Source: CAVSUZ01 sp963791885 (lineage in GTDB: Bacteria > Pseudomonadota > Alphaproteobacteria > Acetobacterales > Acetobacteraceae). From it: a DNA stretch of 64,000 nucleotides. Below the pieces are notes generated by a model that was not told where the DNA came from, did not search any database, and saw nothing but the letters and a program-made list of their open reading frames with translations. Where the stretch lies: assembly GCA_963791885.1 (NCBI GenBank), contig CAWBUL010000004.1:1240001-1304000 (forward strand), in the 5' to 3' direction. The position numbers and the translations under genes were made by a program. Below are positions 1 through 7,956 of this stretch, piece after piece. Position 1 is the first letter of the stretch, and each line of letters begins with the position of its first letter.

Positions 1-163
1 CTGGCAGATCGGCGAGATCATTCGGAAGGACCTGCCTCGGTTGCCGATGTCGCAGTGGGCGACGGTGGAGGGGACGAAGAAGGGATTGGTCGGGTACGAG
101 CCCAGCGTCTATGTCGCGTGCAACACGTGGAACGTGAAGGACTGGTACTGGCAGGCGGCCTAA
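1..163 (+). CDS. 3' end of an ABC transporter substrate-binding protein (family 5, peptide type), partial
   Basis: The first 163 bases encode 53 residues in frame, beginning WQIGEIIRKDLPRLP and ending DWYWQAA before TAA at 161. This matches the C-terminal end of periplasmic dipeptide/oligopeptide-binding proteins, where a helix leads into a short strand and an aromatic-rich tail. The start and signal peptide lie upstream of the window. The next gene starts 3 nt after the stop, so the two are probably co-transcribed, which would link solute uptake to the following FAD oxidoreductase. The family call rests on this short tail only. Confidence 0.6.
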   Translation, partial: WQIGEIIRKDLPRLPMSQWATVEGTKKGLVGYEPSVYVACNTWNVKDWYWQAA

Positions 164-166
164 GGC

Positions 167-1339
167 GTGGCTGACGCGGTTGTTGTCGGCGCCGGGATCA
201 GCGGCGCCGCGACGGCGTATCAACTTGCGAAGGACGGGCTGAAGGTCACGCTGATCGACCGGTTTCAGCCGGCGGCGATGGCCTCCGGCTGGACGCTGGC
301 TGGGGTGCGGCAATCGGGGCGCGATCCGGCGGAGCTGCCACTGGCTCGGGCGGCGGTAGACCTGTGGGCGACGCTGGGTGAGGAACTGGGCGCGCCGACG
401 CATTATCGGCGATCGGGCAATTTGCGGGTGGCGCGCGACGAGGCGGAAATCGCGATGATCCGCGAGGTGGTGTGCAGCCAGTCGGCGGCGGGGCTGGATA
501 TCACGCTGCTGCCGGACAATCGCGCGGTGCGGGAGGTGGCGCCGGCGCTGTCCGAGAAGGCGCTGCTAGCCTCTTATTGCACGAGCGACGGGAGTGCCGA
601 TCCGGTTTCAACGGTGCTGGCTTTCGTGCGCGCGGCCGAGCGCTTGGGAGCGACGTGCCGGTTCGGCGAGCGCGTTCTGCGGCTGGAGACCGAGAGCGGG
701 CGTGTGACGGGCGTGGTCACGGACAAGGGGCGCATCGCCACGGAGCGGGTGGTGATCGCGGCCGGTATCTTCGGCAACGAGTTGCTGGCACCGTTCGGTG
801 TGTCGGTACCGCTGGAGGTGCCGATGGTGACGGTGCTGCTGTCGGCGCCAGTGGAGCGGGTGCTGGATCAGGTGATCAGCACGGCGACCGCGACGGTGAC
901 GGGGCGGCAGCAATTCGATGGGCGCTGGCGCGTGACGAATGGCGCCGAGGTGTGGCACGGGGCGTTGCGGGAGGAGACGGATGGAGCGGGGTTGGCGAAG
1001 CCGCGGGTCGATCCGGTCGCGCAGAGTCTCAGTGATGTTGTGGAGCGCTTCGGCGCGCTGGTGCCGGCGTACCGCGAGGCGATGATCGAGCAGAGCTGGG
1101 CCGGGCTTTTGGATCTGACGCCGGATGCTCTGCCGGTGCTGGACGCGGTGCCGGGGGCGGAGGGGGCGTTCGTGGCGATTGGGTTCTCGGGCCATGGGTT
1201 CTGCCTTGGTCCGATCACGGGGCAGATCCTCGCGGGGTTCGTGCAGGGGCGGGCGAGTGAATTGCCGCTGGAGCCGTTCGCGATCGGGCGCCCGGCGCTG
1301 CGGCGGAATGCGGACGCGAAGGCGACGCTGCACGGGTAG
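167..1339 (+). CDS. FAD-dependent oxidoreductase, DAO/glycine-oxidase-like
   Basis: This is a 390-residue protein starting at GTG. It opens with a Rossmann dinucleotide-binding motif, VVVGAGISG, at residues 5-13, and an acidic residue ending the second strand (TLIDR). The C-terminal FAD motif AFVAIGFSGHGF lies near residue 335. Length and layout fit the D-amino-acid oxidase/DadA/glycine oxidase family, cytosolic flavoproteins that oxidise amino acids or secondary amines with release of an imine. The substrate cannot be read from the sequence. The gene follows the upstream binding protein by 3 nt, so the enzyme may act on the imported compound. No damage is visible. Confidence 0.85.
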   Translation: MADAVVVGAGISGAATAYQLAKDGLKVTLIDRFQPAAMASGWTLAGVRQSGRDPAELPLARAAVDLWATLGEELGAPTHYRRSGNLRVARDEAEIAMIREVVCSQSAAGLDITLLPDNRAVREVAPALSEKALLASYCTSDGSADPVSTVLAFVRAAERLGATCRFGERVLRLETESGRVTGVVTDKGRIATERVVIAAGIFGNELLAPFGVSVPLEVPMVTVLLSAPVERVLDQVISTATATVTGRQQFDGRWRVTNGAEVWHGALREETDGAGLAKPRVDPVAQSLSDVVERFGALVPAYREAMIEQSWAGLLDLTPDALPVLDAVPGAEGAFVAIGFSGHGFCLGPITGQILAGFVQGRASELPLEPFAIGRPALRRNADAKATLHG

Positions 1340-1368
1340 GACAAAAGTTTCCCCGGTTCCCGAGGTCC

Positions 1369-1641
1369 TCAGCTATTTTCCTGTCGCTTCGTTGTCGGGC
1401 GCAGGCGTCCGCCGAGCAGTCGAACGATCAGCATGCCACCTGCGAGGCCGATGGCTGCCTCGGCGAGGTCGAGCAGCAGATAAATCCAACTCTGATGGTA
1501 CTCGCCGCTTAGCACCGTCGCGGCGAGGCCGGAAACCAGCACGGCGCACGCGCTCAATACGAGCCGTGTACGGCCGGTCGTCGTTGCCCAGATCAAAACT
1601 CCGAGAACAACACCCAAAACAACAGGGACGAGTTCATCCAT
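1369..1641 (-). CDS. Small integral membrane protein of unknown function
   Basis: This 90-residue ORF starts at ATG 1641 behind a good ribosome-binding site (GAGGTGG about 6 nt upstream on the minus strand). It contains three hydrophobic stretches, roughly residues 4-19, 27-45 and 53-78, and a basic C-terminal tail (RLRPTTKRQENS), so it is probably a three-helix inner-membrane protein with a cytoplasmic tail. It is convergent with the FAD oxidoreductase, with 29 nt between stops. I do not recognise the family. The clear hydrophobic pattern and ribosome site argue that it is a real gene. Confidence 0.55.
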   Translation of the reverse strand: MDELVPVVLGVVLGVLIWATTTGRTRLVLSACAVLVSGLAATVLSGEYHQSWIYLLLDLAEAAIGLAGGMLIVRLLGGRLRPTTKRQENS

Positions 1642-1920
1642 CGGGAACCACCTCGCTTAAGGGACTAAGCTTTCTTCGTAGGCACCAAGATTCACTCCAA
1701 AAAGGCCATGTCGGCCCCTATAGCTTATTGCGTGGGTCTGGTTTTGTAGACAGCCTGGATCGACGGCTCCATAGTGTGCAACCTGTTTCATTGCCAGTTG
1801 TCCAATGACGACGGTCACGTTGGCCACGTTTTCCACAGGCTAGCGCATCGAAAGAACGCGGTGAAGTGGTACCAACTGGGCCGCTACGCTAGGTTTCTCG
1901 CCATCCCAGAGGAGGCGCTT
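1642..1920. other. Intergenic region between divergent genes
   Basis: This 279-nt stretch separates the small membrane protein (minus) from the giant repeat protein (plus). It is less GC-rich than its surroundings and must hold promoters for both. An ORF reading from 1774 is open into the downstream gene, but its first 49 codons look non-coding and lack a ribosome site. I saw no convincing -35/-10 pair or repeat. Confidence 0.4.
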
Positions 1921-4900
1921 GTGGCAACTATCCAGGATGTCAGCCCAACCCGATCCAACATGTCGTTCGGATCGTCGACGCAGTTCACGACTGGACGGAT
2001 GCTCTCGTTGGGAAGTTCGGACGATGGGAGGCTGGTGTTTTCCGGGTCGCTATCGAGCAACGTATGGATCTCTGAGGATGGCGGCGCCTCCTGGTCGCAG
2101 ATCGACTGGCCGCAGCCGGACGCAGGCCAGTTTGGTGTCCCCGGCGCAATAGGGGGCTTTTGCGTGACGTCGATTGCCGTCGGACCGGACTCGGCCCGCT
2201 GGCGGGTTGAGCGCAACCCCCGCGCCGTTGCCGACATTACCGGCGACCGTTGCGCAGACATCGTTGGGTTCGGTGATACCGGCGTCTGGACGGCACACGG
2301 TAATGGCGACGGTACGTTCAGCTCGGCGGCGGTCGTGCTCGCGGACTTCGGGTATGAAGCGGGTGGTTGGCGTGTGGATAAGCATCCGCGGTTTCTGGCC
2401 GATGTGAAAGGTCTGGGACGGGCCGATATCGTCGGGTTCGGCGATGCCGGTGTATACATCGCGTTCAGCAACGGCGACGGCACCTTCAATTTTACGCCAC
2501 TGCCTGTGATTGACGATTTCGGGTATGAAGCGGGCGGTTGGCGTGTCGACAAGCATCCAAGGGTGCTTGCCGATCTTCGTGGCAATGGCCGTGCCGACAT
2601 CATCGGTTTCGGCGATGCCGGCGTCTATGTCGCGTTGAGCAACGGCGACGGTACGTTCAGCTACGCTCCGCAGCCGGTGATCAACGATTTCTGCTATGAT
2701 ACGGGCTGGCGGGTGGACAAACATCCGCGCTTGGTCGCCGATGTCACCGGCAACGGGTTCGCGGACATCGTCGGCTTCGGCGATGCCGGTGTATACATCG
2801 CGTTCGGTAACGGTGATGGCACGTTCAGCTTCACGCCGCAGCCGGTGATCGACGATTTCTGCTATGATACGGGCTGGCGGGTGGACCGACATCCGCGGTT
2901 TCTGGCCGATGTGAAGGGGCTGGGGCGGTCAGATATCGTCGGGTTTGGTGATGCCGGGGTGTATATCGCGTTCAGTAATGGGGACAGGACGTTTAGCTTC
3001 ACCCCGCAGCCGGTGATCAGCGACTTCGGGTATGACGCCGGCGGGTGGCGGGTGAACAAGCATCCGCGTCTTCTAGCTGATCTTCAGGGCAACGGACGCG
3101 CGGATGTGGTGGGTTTCGGCGATGCCGGCGTCTATGTCGCACTCAGTAACGGCGACGGCACGTTCAGCTATACTCCGCAGCCTGTGATCAACGACTTCTG
3201 CTACGACACGGGCTGGCGGGTGGACAAGCATCCGCGATTCCTCGCGGACCTCCAGGGCAATGGGCGCGCGGATGTCGTGGGATTCGGAGACGCAGGCGTT
3301 TACATCGCGCTCAGCAATGGCGACGGGACGTTCGCGATCACTCGGTTCGTACTTCCGAACTTTGGCTATGAGGTCACCGTGCTGGCGATCGTTCAGAGTG
3401 ACCGTGAATCACAGGATGCCGGCATATGGAGGTCTTCCGACCGGGGGCAAACCTGGTCTCCTGTACACTCCTTTCCGCGCGCGGCCGGTGCGGCGAGACT
3501 GCCTGGAGCAGGGCAACTTGTCTGGGCGCCGGGGACGGCAAACTTCGTATACGCAGCAGGAGCTTCGGCCCTGGCCCTGAGCACCGATGGAGGCGCCAAC
3601 TTCACGAACGTAATGCCGACCTTCACGGGCGGCTTCCAAGCCATCAATCATGTAGCCGCCGCGGCAACTCCCGTGGGCACGCTCCGGCCGCCGATCGTGT
3701 ATGTGCTGCTGAATACGCAGATGTTCGTCTCGTTCGATGCAGGCACTAGCTGGATCAAGGACCAGGGGACGATTCCGGTGTCTGCGGGTGGTGCAGTAGG
3801 CCTTGCGAATTCGCAGAACGAATGCGTGCTGGTGGTGTCATCGCGCTCCTCCCAGGAGGTGTTTCTGACGGCGAACGCCAACATGACGCCGCCTGCGATA
3901 CTGCGCGGGGACTATTCGCAGTTTCAGGCGACGCAGACATCGAGTTGGGAGTCTTTACCGCTGCCGAATCTGGGACAGCAATACAGCGGTAACGTGTTCG
4001 TTGCGGCTCCTCGAGCAGGTCAAGGAGAGGTGCTGTTCTATGGACCGCAACGGTCGAAGACATTCGTCGCGCCGCTTCTGCCTGCATCCGCGTCCGATTG
4101 GGTTGAGCTCGATAATGGACAACACGTGCATGTGGATCTGCACGGCATCTTTCTGTCGCCGGATTTCAGTGCGACGTTCCAGGATGGAGTATATCGACCA
4201 ACCGCCGGTACCGTCTGGATGGCAAGCGACGGCGGCATCTTCCGCAGCACGGATGGCGGTCAGAACTTTCAGCCTGCCACGAATATCAACACGCTCTCCT
4301 GCGTCAACATTGCGGGCGTGGCGCTGCAGGGAAAAGGCCCCGTAATCTCGTTGAACACGGGAGACAACGACGGATTCTGTTCCACCAATGGCGGTGCAAG
4401 CTGGCAACCGCAGAACTATGGAGGCGGCGACGACGATTGCTCCTTTGCCGATCCGCTGCGGCCCCAATCTATGCTGATCTTCACGCCACGTTGGGATGAG
4501 CATGGGGCTTATGTAGGGGGCGGCCTTGGACAGACGGTCGCACTATACGAGGCCGAGTCGGGTAACCTCCCGGATATCAGCAGCTCGGATATGCGCCACA
4601 TGGTCCCGGGGCCGCCGTTGCGCCCGAAGAGCACGATTTGGAACGCCAGCAGTGGTTTCGGATTGCGTGGCTTTCGCCCGATTGTACCGAACATGCCCGG
4701 CGACGACGCCAATGATCCTGGCGATTATGTCTTCATTCGCTTCTTCGGCAACTTTTCGGACCCTTCGATCCCGCTGACACTCCCCAATAATCTGGCGATT
4801 CTTTTACGCACACAGAGCATCCGAGATATAAAGAAACGAGCCGATTGGGATACACCAGGTGGTTGGAGGGTGCAGAAGCACCCGCGCCTTCTCGGCGATC

Positions 4901-6831
4901 TCACGGGCAACGGGCGCGCAGACATCGTTGGCTTTGGCGACGCCGGCATATGGACGGCACTCAGCAAAGTTGACGGAACGTTCGCGGATCCGCACTTCGT
5001 GCTGGCCGACTTCGGTTACGAGGCCGGTGGCTGGCGGGTGGACCGGCACCCACGTTTTCTTGCCGACGTGAAAGGCCTGGGCCGCGTCGACGTTGTCGGT
5101 TTTGGGGATGCTGGCGTCTACATCGCGTTCAGCAACGGCGACCGTAGCTTCAGCTTCACCCCACTGCCCGTGATTGACGATTTCGGATACGAAGCGGGTG
5201 GTTGGCGTGTGGACAAGCATCCGCGGTTTCTGGCCGATATGAAAGGTCTGGGACGGGCCGATATCGTCGGTTTCGGCGATGCCGGTGTGTATATCGCGTT
5301 CAGCAACGGCGACGGCACGTTCAGTTTCGTGCCTCTGCCTGTGATTGACGATTTCGGGTATGAGGCGGGCGATTGGCGTGTCGACAAGCATCCGAGGGTG
5401 CTTGCCGATCTTCGCGGCAACGGACGCGCCGACATTATAGGCTTCGGCGATGCCGGCGTATACGTTGCGTTGAGCAACGGCGACGGCACGTTCAGCTACA
5501 CTCCGCAGCCGGTGATCAACGACTTCTGCTATGATACGGGCTGGCGGGTGGACAAACATCCGCGCTTCGTCGCCGATGTTACCGGCAACGGGTTCGCGGA
5601 CATCGTCGGCTTCGGCGACGCCGGGGTATATATCGCGTTCGGCAATGGCGATGGGACGTTCAGCTTCACGCCGCAGCCGGTGATCGACGACTTCTGCTAC
5701 GACACGGGTTGGCGCGTGGACCGGCATCCGCGATTTCTTGGTGATGTACGTGGTCTGGGCCGCGCCGATATCGTAGGCTTTGGTGATGCCGGCGTGTACA
5801 TCGCGTTCAGCAACGGCGACAGGACATTCAGCTTCACGCCGCAACCAGTTATTAACGACTTCGGGTATGACGCCGGCGGATGGCGGGTGGAAAGGCATCC
5901 GCGTCTTCTCGCTGATCTTCAGGGCAATGGACGCGCGGATGTCGTGGGTTTCGGCGATGCCGGCGTTCTGATCTCCTTGAGCCAGGGAAACGGCTCCTTT
6001 TCGCCGCTTCCGCTGTTCGTTATCCCAAACTTTGGCTACGGCGATAGTGGCCCTGTCGTGCAGCAGGGGCCGTTCTTGCCAGCCGTCGATGCAGGTATTG
6101 TGCAGGCATCTGGTGGACACAGCGGAACGGTGTTTTACGTTGGCGGCGATAGCGCGAATCAGCTCTGGAAATGGACTGATGGCATGCCGAACTGGCAGCA
6201 GCTGGTTCCGGGCGGAGGGGCCGGGGTGGCGCGCCGTTTCTTCGTCAATCCCTACATCCCGACTATCATATACTTACTCGACGTCGATTCGGTCATGCGA
6301 TCCGACGACGGTGGGGTCACATGGCAAGCCGATCTCAGTCTCGAGCAGCAACTCACCTGCGGCGGCCTCATTCCGGCTAATCGCGGTCAGGATGATGATG
6401 GCCAGGGTGACCACCTCGATGTCGTGTTGACCGACATGCAGTTCGATCCCTTCAATCCATGGCGGCGTTTTGCTGTCGGCCTCGGTGGAGCCTTCATGAC
6501 CGGCGACGGCATGAATTGGGAGCGTCTGCTGGATACTGGCGCTTTGCGCGGCCGGCCAGCAAACTGCTACTTCGACTGGATTTCGCAACCGGGGCAACCG
6601 GCCTTGTACGTGTCGTTCGCCGGACGAAGCATCGTTAAAATTATGGATCTACCGAAACCACGAACACCGAATGTCAGGACAACCGATGGCCATGTCGGCA
6701 TGACGCGGCCAATGCCTGACAATCGCGCATTGATCTCCCTGGACGATGGGCGCTCTTTTGTCGTCGATGCCGAGAACCTCACTCCCCAGGCCGATGGCAT
6801 CTACCTGCTCGATCGGGCTGATGCCGGATAG
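1921..6831 (+). CDS. Giant FG-GAP/VCBS-repeat protein with BNR/sortilin-like segments
   Basis: The start is placed at GTG 1921 because of the strong site AGAGGAGG about 6 nt upstream; an in-frame start at 1774 has none. This gives 1,636 residues. Two blocks, at nt 2200-3372 and 4864-6042, each contain seven repeats of about 56 residues built on WRVDKHPRFLADVKGLG, DIVGFGDAGVYIAFSNGDGT and DFGYE. They are FG-GAP/VCBS-type units with Ca-binding-like DxxGxG and NGDGT loops, expected to form seven-bladed beta-propellers. Sequence before, between and after the blocks has BNR/sortilin-like signatures (SEDGGASWSQ, SSDRGQTWSP, STDGGANF, RSDDGGVTWQ), typical of further propeller blades. No N-terminal signal peptide is visible, so any export route is unknown. 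A surface or extracellular binding role is inferred. Confidence 0.85.
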   Translation: MATIQDVSPTRSNMSFGSSTQFTTGRMLSLGSSDDGRLVFSGSLSSNVWISEDGGASWSQIDWPQPDAGQFGVPGAIGGFCVTSIAVGPDSARWRVERNPRAVADITGDRCADIVGFGDTGVWTAHGNGDGTFSSAAVVLADFGYEAGGWRVDKHPRFLADVKGLGRADIVGFGDAGVYIAFSNGDGTFNFTPLPVIDDFGYEAGGWRVDKHPRVLADLRGNGRADIIGFGDAGVYVALSNGDGTFSYAPQPVINDFCYDTGWRVDKHPRLVADVTGNGFADIVGFGDAGVYIAFGNGDGTFSFTPQPVIDDFCYDTGWRVDRHPRFLADVKGLGRSDIVGFGDAGVYIAFSNGDRTFSFTPQPVISDFGYDAGGWRVNKHPRLLADLQGNGRADVVGFGDAGVYVALSNGDGTFSYTPQPVINDFCYDTGWRVDKHPRFLADLQGNGRADVVGFGDAGVYIALSNGDGTFAITRFVLPNFGYEVTVLAIVQSDRESQDAGIWRSSDRGQTWSPVHSFPRAAGAARLPGAGQLVWAPGTANFVYAAGASALALSTDGGANFTNVMPTFTGGFQAINHVAAAATPVGTLRPPIVYVLLNTQMFVSFDAGTSWIKDQGTIPVSAGGAVGLANSQNECVLVVSSRSSQEVFLTANANMTPPAILRGDYSQFQATQTSSWESLPLPNLGQQYSGNVFVAAPRAGQGEVLFYGPQRSKTFVAPLLPASASDWVELDNGQHVHVDLHGIFLSPDFSATFQDGVYRPTAGTVWMASDGGIFRSTDGGQNFQPATNINTLSCVNIAGVALQGKGPVISLNTGDNDGFCSTNGGASWQPQNYGGGDDDCSFADPLRPQSMLIFTPRWDEHGAYVGGGLGQTVALYEAESGNLPDISSSDMRHMVPGPPLRPKSTIWNASSGFGLRGFRPIVPNMPGDDANDPGDYVFIRFFGNFSDPSIPLTLPNNLAILLRTQSIRDIKKRADWDTPGGWRVQKHPRLLGDLTGNGRADIVGFGDAGIWTALSKVDGTFADPHFVLADFGYEAGGWRVDRHPRFLADVKGLGRVDVVGFGDAGVYIAFSNGDRSFSFTPLPVIDDFGYEAGGWRVDKHPRFLADMKGLGRADIVGFGDAGVYIAFSNGDGTFSFVPLPVIDDFGYEAGDWRVDKHPRVLADLRGNGRADIIGFGDAGVYVALSNGDGTFSYTPQPVINDFCYDTGWRVDKHPRFVADVTGNGFADIVGFGDAGVYIAFGNGDGTFSFTPQPVIDDFCYDTGWRVDRHPRFLGDVRGLGRADIVGFGDAGVYIAFSNGDRTFSFTPQPVINDFGYDAGGWRVERHPRLLADLQGNGRADVVGFGDAGVLISLSQGNGSFSPLPLFVIPNFGYGDSGPVVQQGPFLPAVDAGIVQASGGHSGTVFYVGGDSANQLWKWTDGMPNWQQLVPGGGAGVARRFFVNPYIPTIIYLLDVDSVMRSDDGGVTWQADLSLEQQLTCGGLIPANRGQDDDGQGDHLDVVLTDMQFDPFNPWRRFAVGLGGAFMTGDGMNWERLLDTGALRGRPANCYFDWISQPGQPALYVSFAGRSIVKIMDLPKPRTPNVRTTDGHVGMTRPMPDNRALISLDDGRSFVVDAENLTPQADGIYLLDRADAG
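2200..3372 (+). repeat. First block of seven FG-GAP repeats
   Basis: Seven tandem units of about 168 nt each encode WRV.KHPR...DIVGFGDAGVY...NGDGTF...DFGYE. Units 3, 4 and 6 end in FCYDTG instead of FGYEAGG. The block interrupts BNR-like sequence: the flanking segments, ending SIAVGPDSA and resuming VTVLAIV, read as one blade when the block is removed. Confidence 0.85.
4864..6042 (+). repeat. Second block of seven FG-GAP repeats
   Basis: Again seven units of about 56 residues. Units 3-7 match units 2-6 of the first block almost residue for residue, including the order of FGYE and FCYDTG variants and of KGLG, RGNG, TGNG and QGNG variants. This is direct evidence for duplication of a multi-repeat segment between the two blocks. 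Confidence 0.85.
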
Positions 6832-6852
6832 ACATAAATCTCATGCTCTGCC

Positions 6853-7956
6853 TTAGCTCTCTTCGAGCAGGGCGCAATGGCGGGGATCGGCGCTCAGCAG
6901 CGCTGATTGTCCTTCTGTCCAGGTCTGCGGACCGGTCTGGCGCACGATGAGTTCGGTCGTGCCCCAGCGCACGTGGGTCTGGGTGAGATCGCCGAGAAAG
7001 ACCGAGCGTAGGATGGTCGCCGGCCACTGGTTCGGCGCGTCTGGCGGCGGTGTCATGTCCGGCGTCAGTTGCAGATGCACCGTTCGTACTGAGACGCACG
7101 CCTCGGCACCGCATTGCCGTCCGTGCGTGGTGGCAAGGATCGTCTGCCCGTCTTTCGTCGTGACAGCGACGAGGCCGTCGCGCGACTGACCGGGTTGCAG
7201 CGTACCCCGGATCAGGTTCGAGGAGCCGACGAAATCCGCCACGAACGCGGTGCGGGGATAATTATAGATTTCACCCGGGGGGCCGCTCTGTTCGATGTGG
7301 CCGGCCCGCATCACGAGGATCTGGTCCGACATCGCGAGTGCCTCTTCCAGATCGTGGGTCACGTAGAGCGAGGTCACGCCCAGCCGATGCTGCAACTCGC
7401 GCAGTTCGATGCGCATGTCGCCACGGAGCTTGGCATCGAGGTTCGACAGCGGCTCGTCGAACAGCAGCACCGTCGGTGAGAACGCGCAGGCGCGCGCCAG
7501 CGCGACGCGCTGCTGTTGGCCACCCGAAAGCTGCGAGGCGTGGCGCTGCGCGAAGTTACCCATCTGCACGAGATCGAGTGCATCACCGACGCGCTTTTTG
7601 ATTTCGGTTTCGGATGTGCGGCGTACACGCAAGCCATAGGCGACGTTCTCAAACACCGTCATGTGCGGCCAGATCGCATAGGACTGGAACACCATCGATA
7701 GACCGCGGCGCTCGGCCGGCACGTTGATGCCGGCAGCCGCATCGAACATCACCGTGCCGCCGACGCGGATGCGGCCCGCGCTTGGCTTCTCCAGCCCGGC
7801 GACCGCGCGCAGTGTCGTGGTCTTGCCGCACCCTGACGGGCCGAGCAGCGTGAGTTGTTCGCCGGGCTTGGCCTGAAAGCTGACGTCGCTGACGACGGTG
7901 AGCGTGCTGTAACGGATCGAGAGACCTTCGACCTCGATGGCGGGTGCGTCGGTCAT
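6853..7956 (-). CDS. ABC transporter ATP-binding protein, Fe(III)/polyamine type
   Basis: This 367-residue ATPase carries Walker A GPSGCGKT (residues 39-46), the signature LSGGQQQR (143-150), Walker B LLFDEP (164-169) and the switch histidine in THDLEEAL (201). A C-terminal TOBE-like regulatory region of about 130 residues follows. The layout matches the FbpC/PotA/CysA group. It energises import through the permease encoded immediately upstream, with which it overlaps by 4 nt. Together with the periplasmic binding protein this makes a complete three-gene importer. The substrate is most likely ferric iron, judged from the binding protein, but 2-aminoethylphosphonate or polyamine systems look similar. 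Confidence 0.9.
   Translation of the reverse strand: MTDAPAIEVEGLSIRYSTLTVVSDVSFQAKPGEQLTLLGPSGCGKTTTLRAVAGLEKPSAGRIRVGGTVMFDAAAGINVPAERRGLSMVFQSYAIWPHMTVFENVAYGLRVRRTSETEIKKRVGDALDLVQMGNFAQRHASQLSGGQQQRVALARACAFSPTVLLFDEPLSNLDAKLRGDMRIELRELQHRLGVTSLYVTHDLEEALAMSDQILVMRAGHIEQSGPPGEIYNYPRTAFVADFVGSSNLIRGTLQPGQSRDGLVAVTTKDGQTILATTHGRQCGAEACVSVRTVHLQLTPDMTPPPDAPNQWPATILRSVFLGDLTQTHVRWGTTELIVRQTGPQTWTEGQSALLSADPRHCALLEES

Noticed and set aside
1774..1920. Upstream extension of the FG-GAP gene to an ATG-like start at 1774
   Set aside because: The extra 49 codons have no ribosome site and poor coding character, whereas GTG 1921 follows AGAGGAGG.
4804..6120. 438-codon minus-strand ORF opposite the FG-GAP repeats
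   Set aside because: It repeats only because it mirrors the repeat array in antisense; no start signal or homology-like motif.
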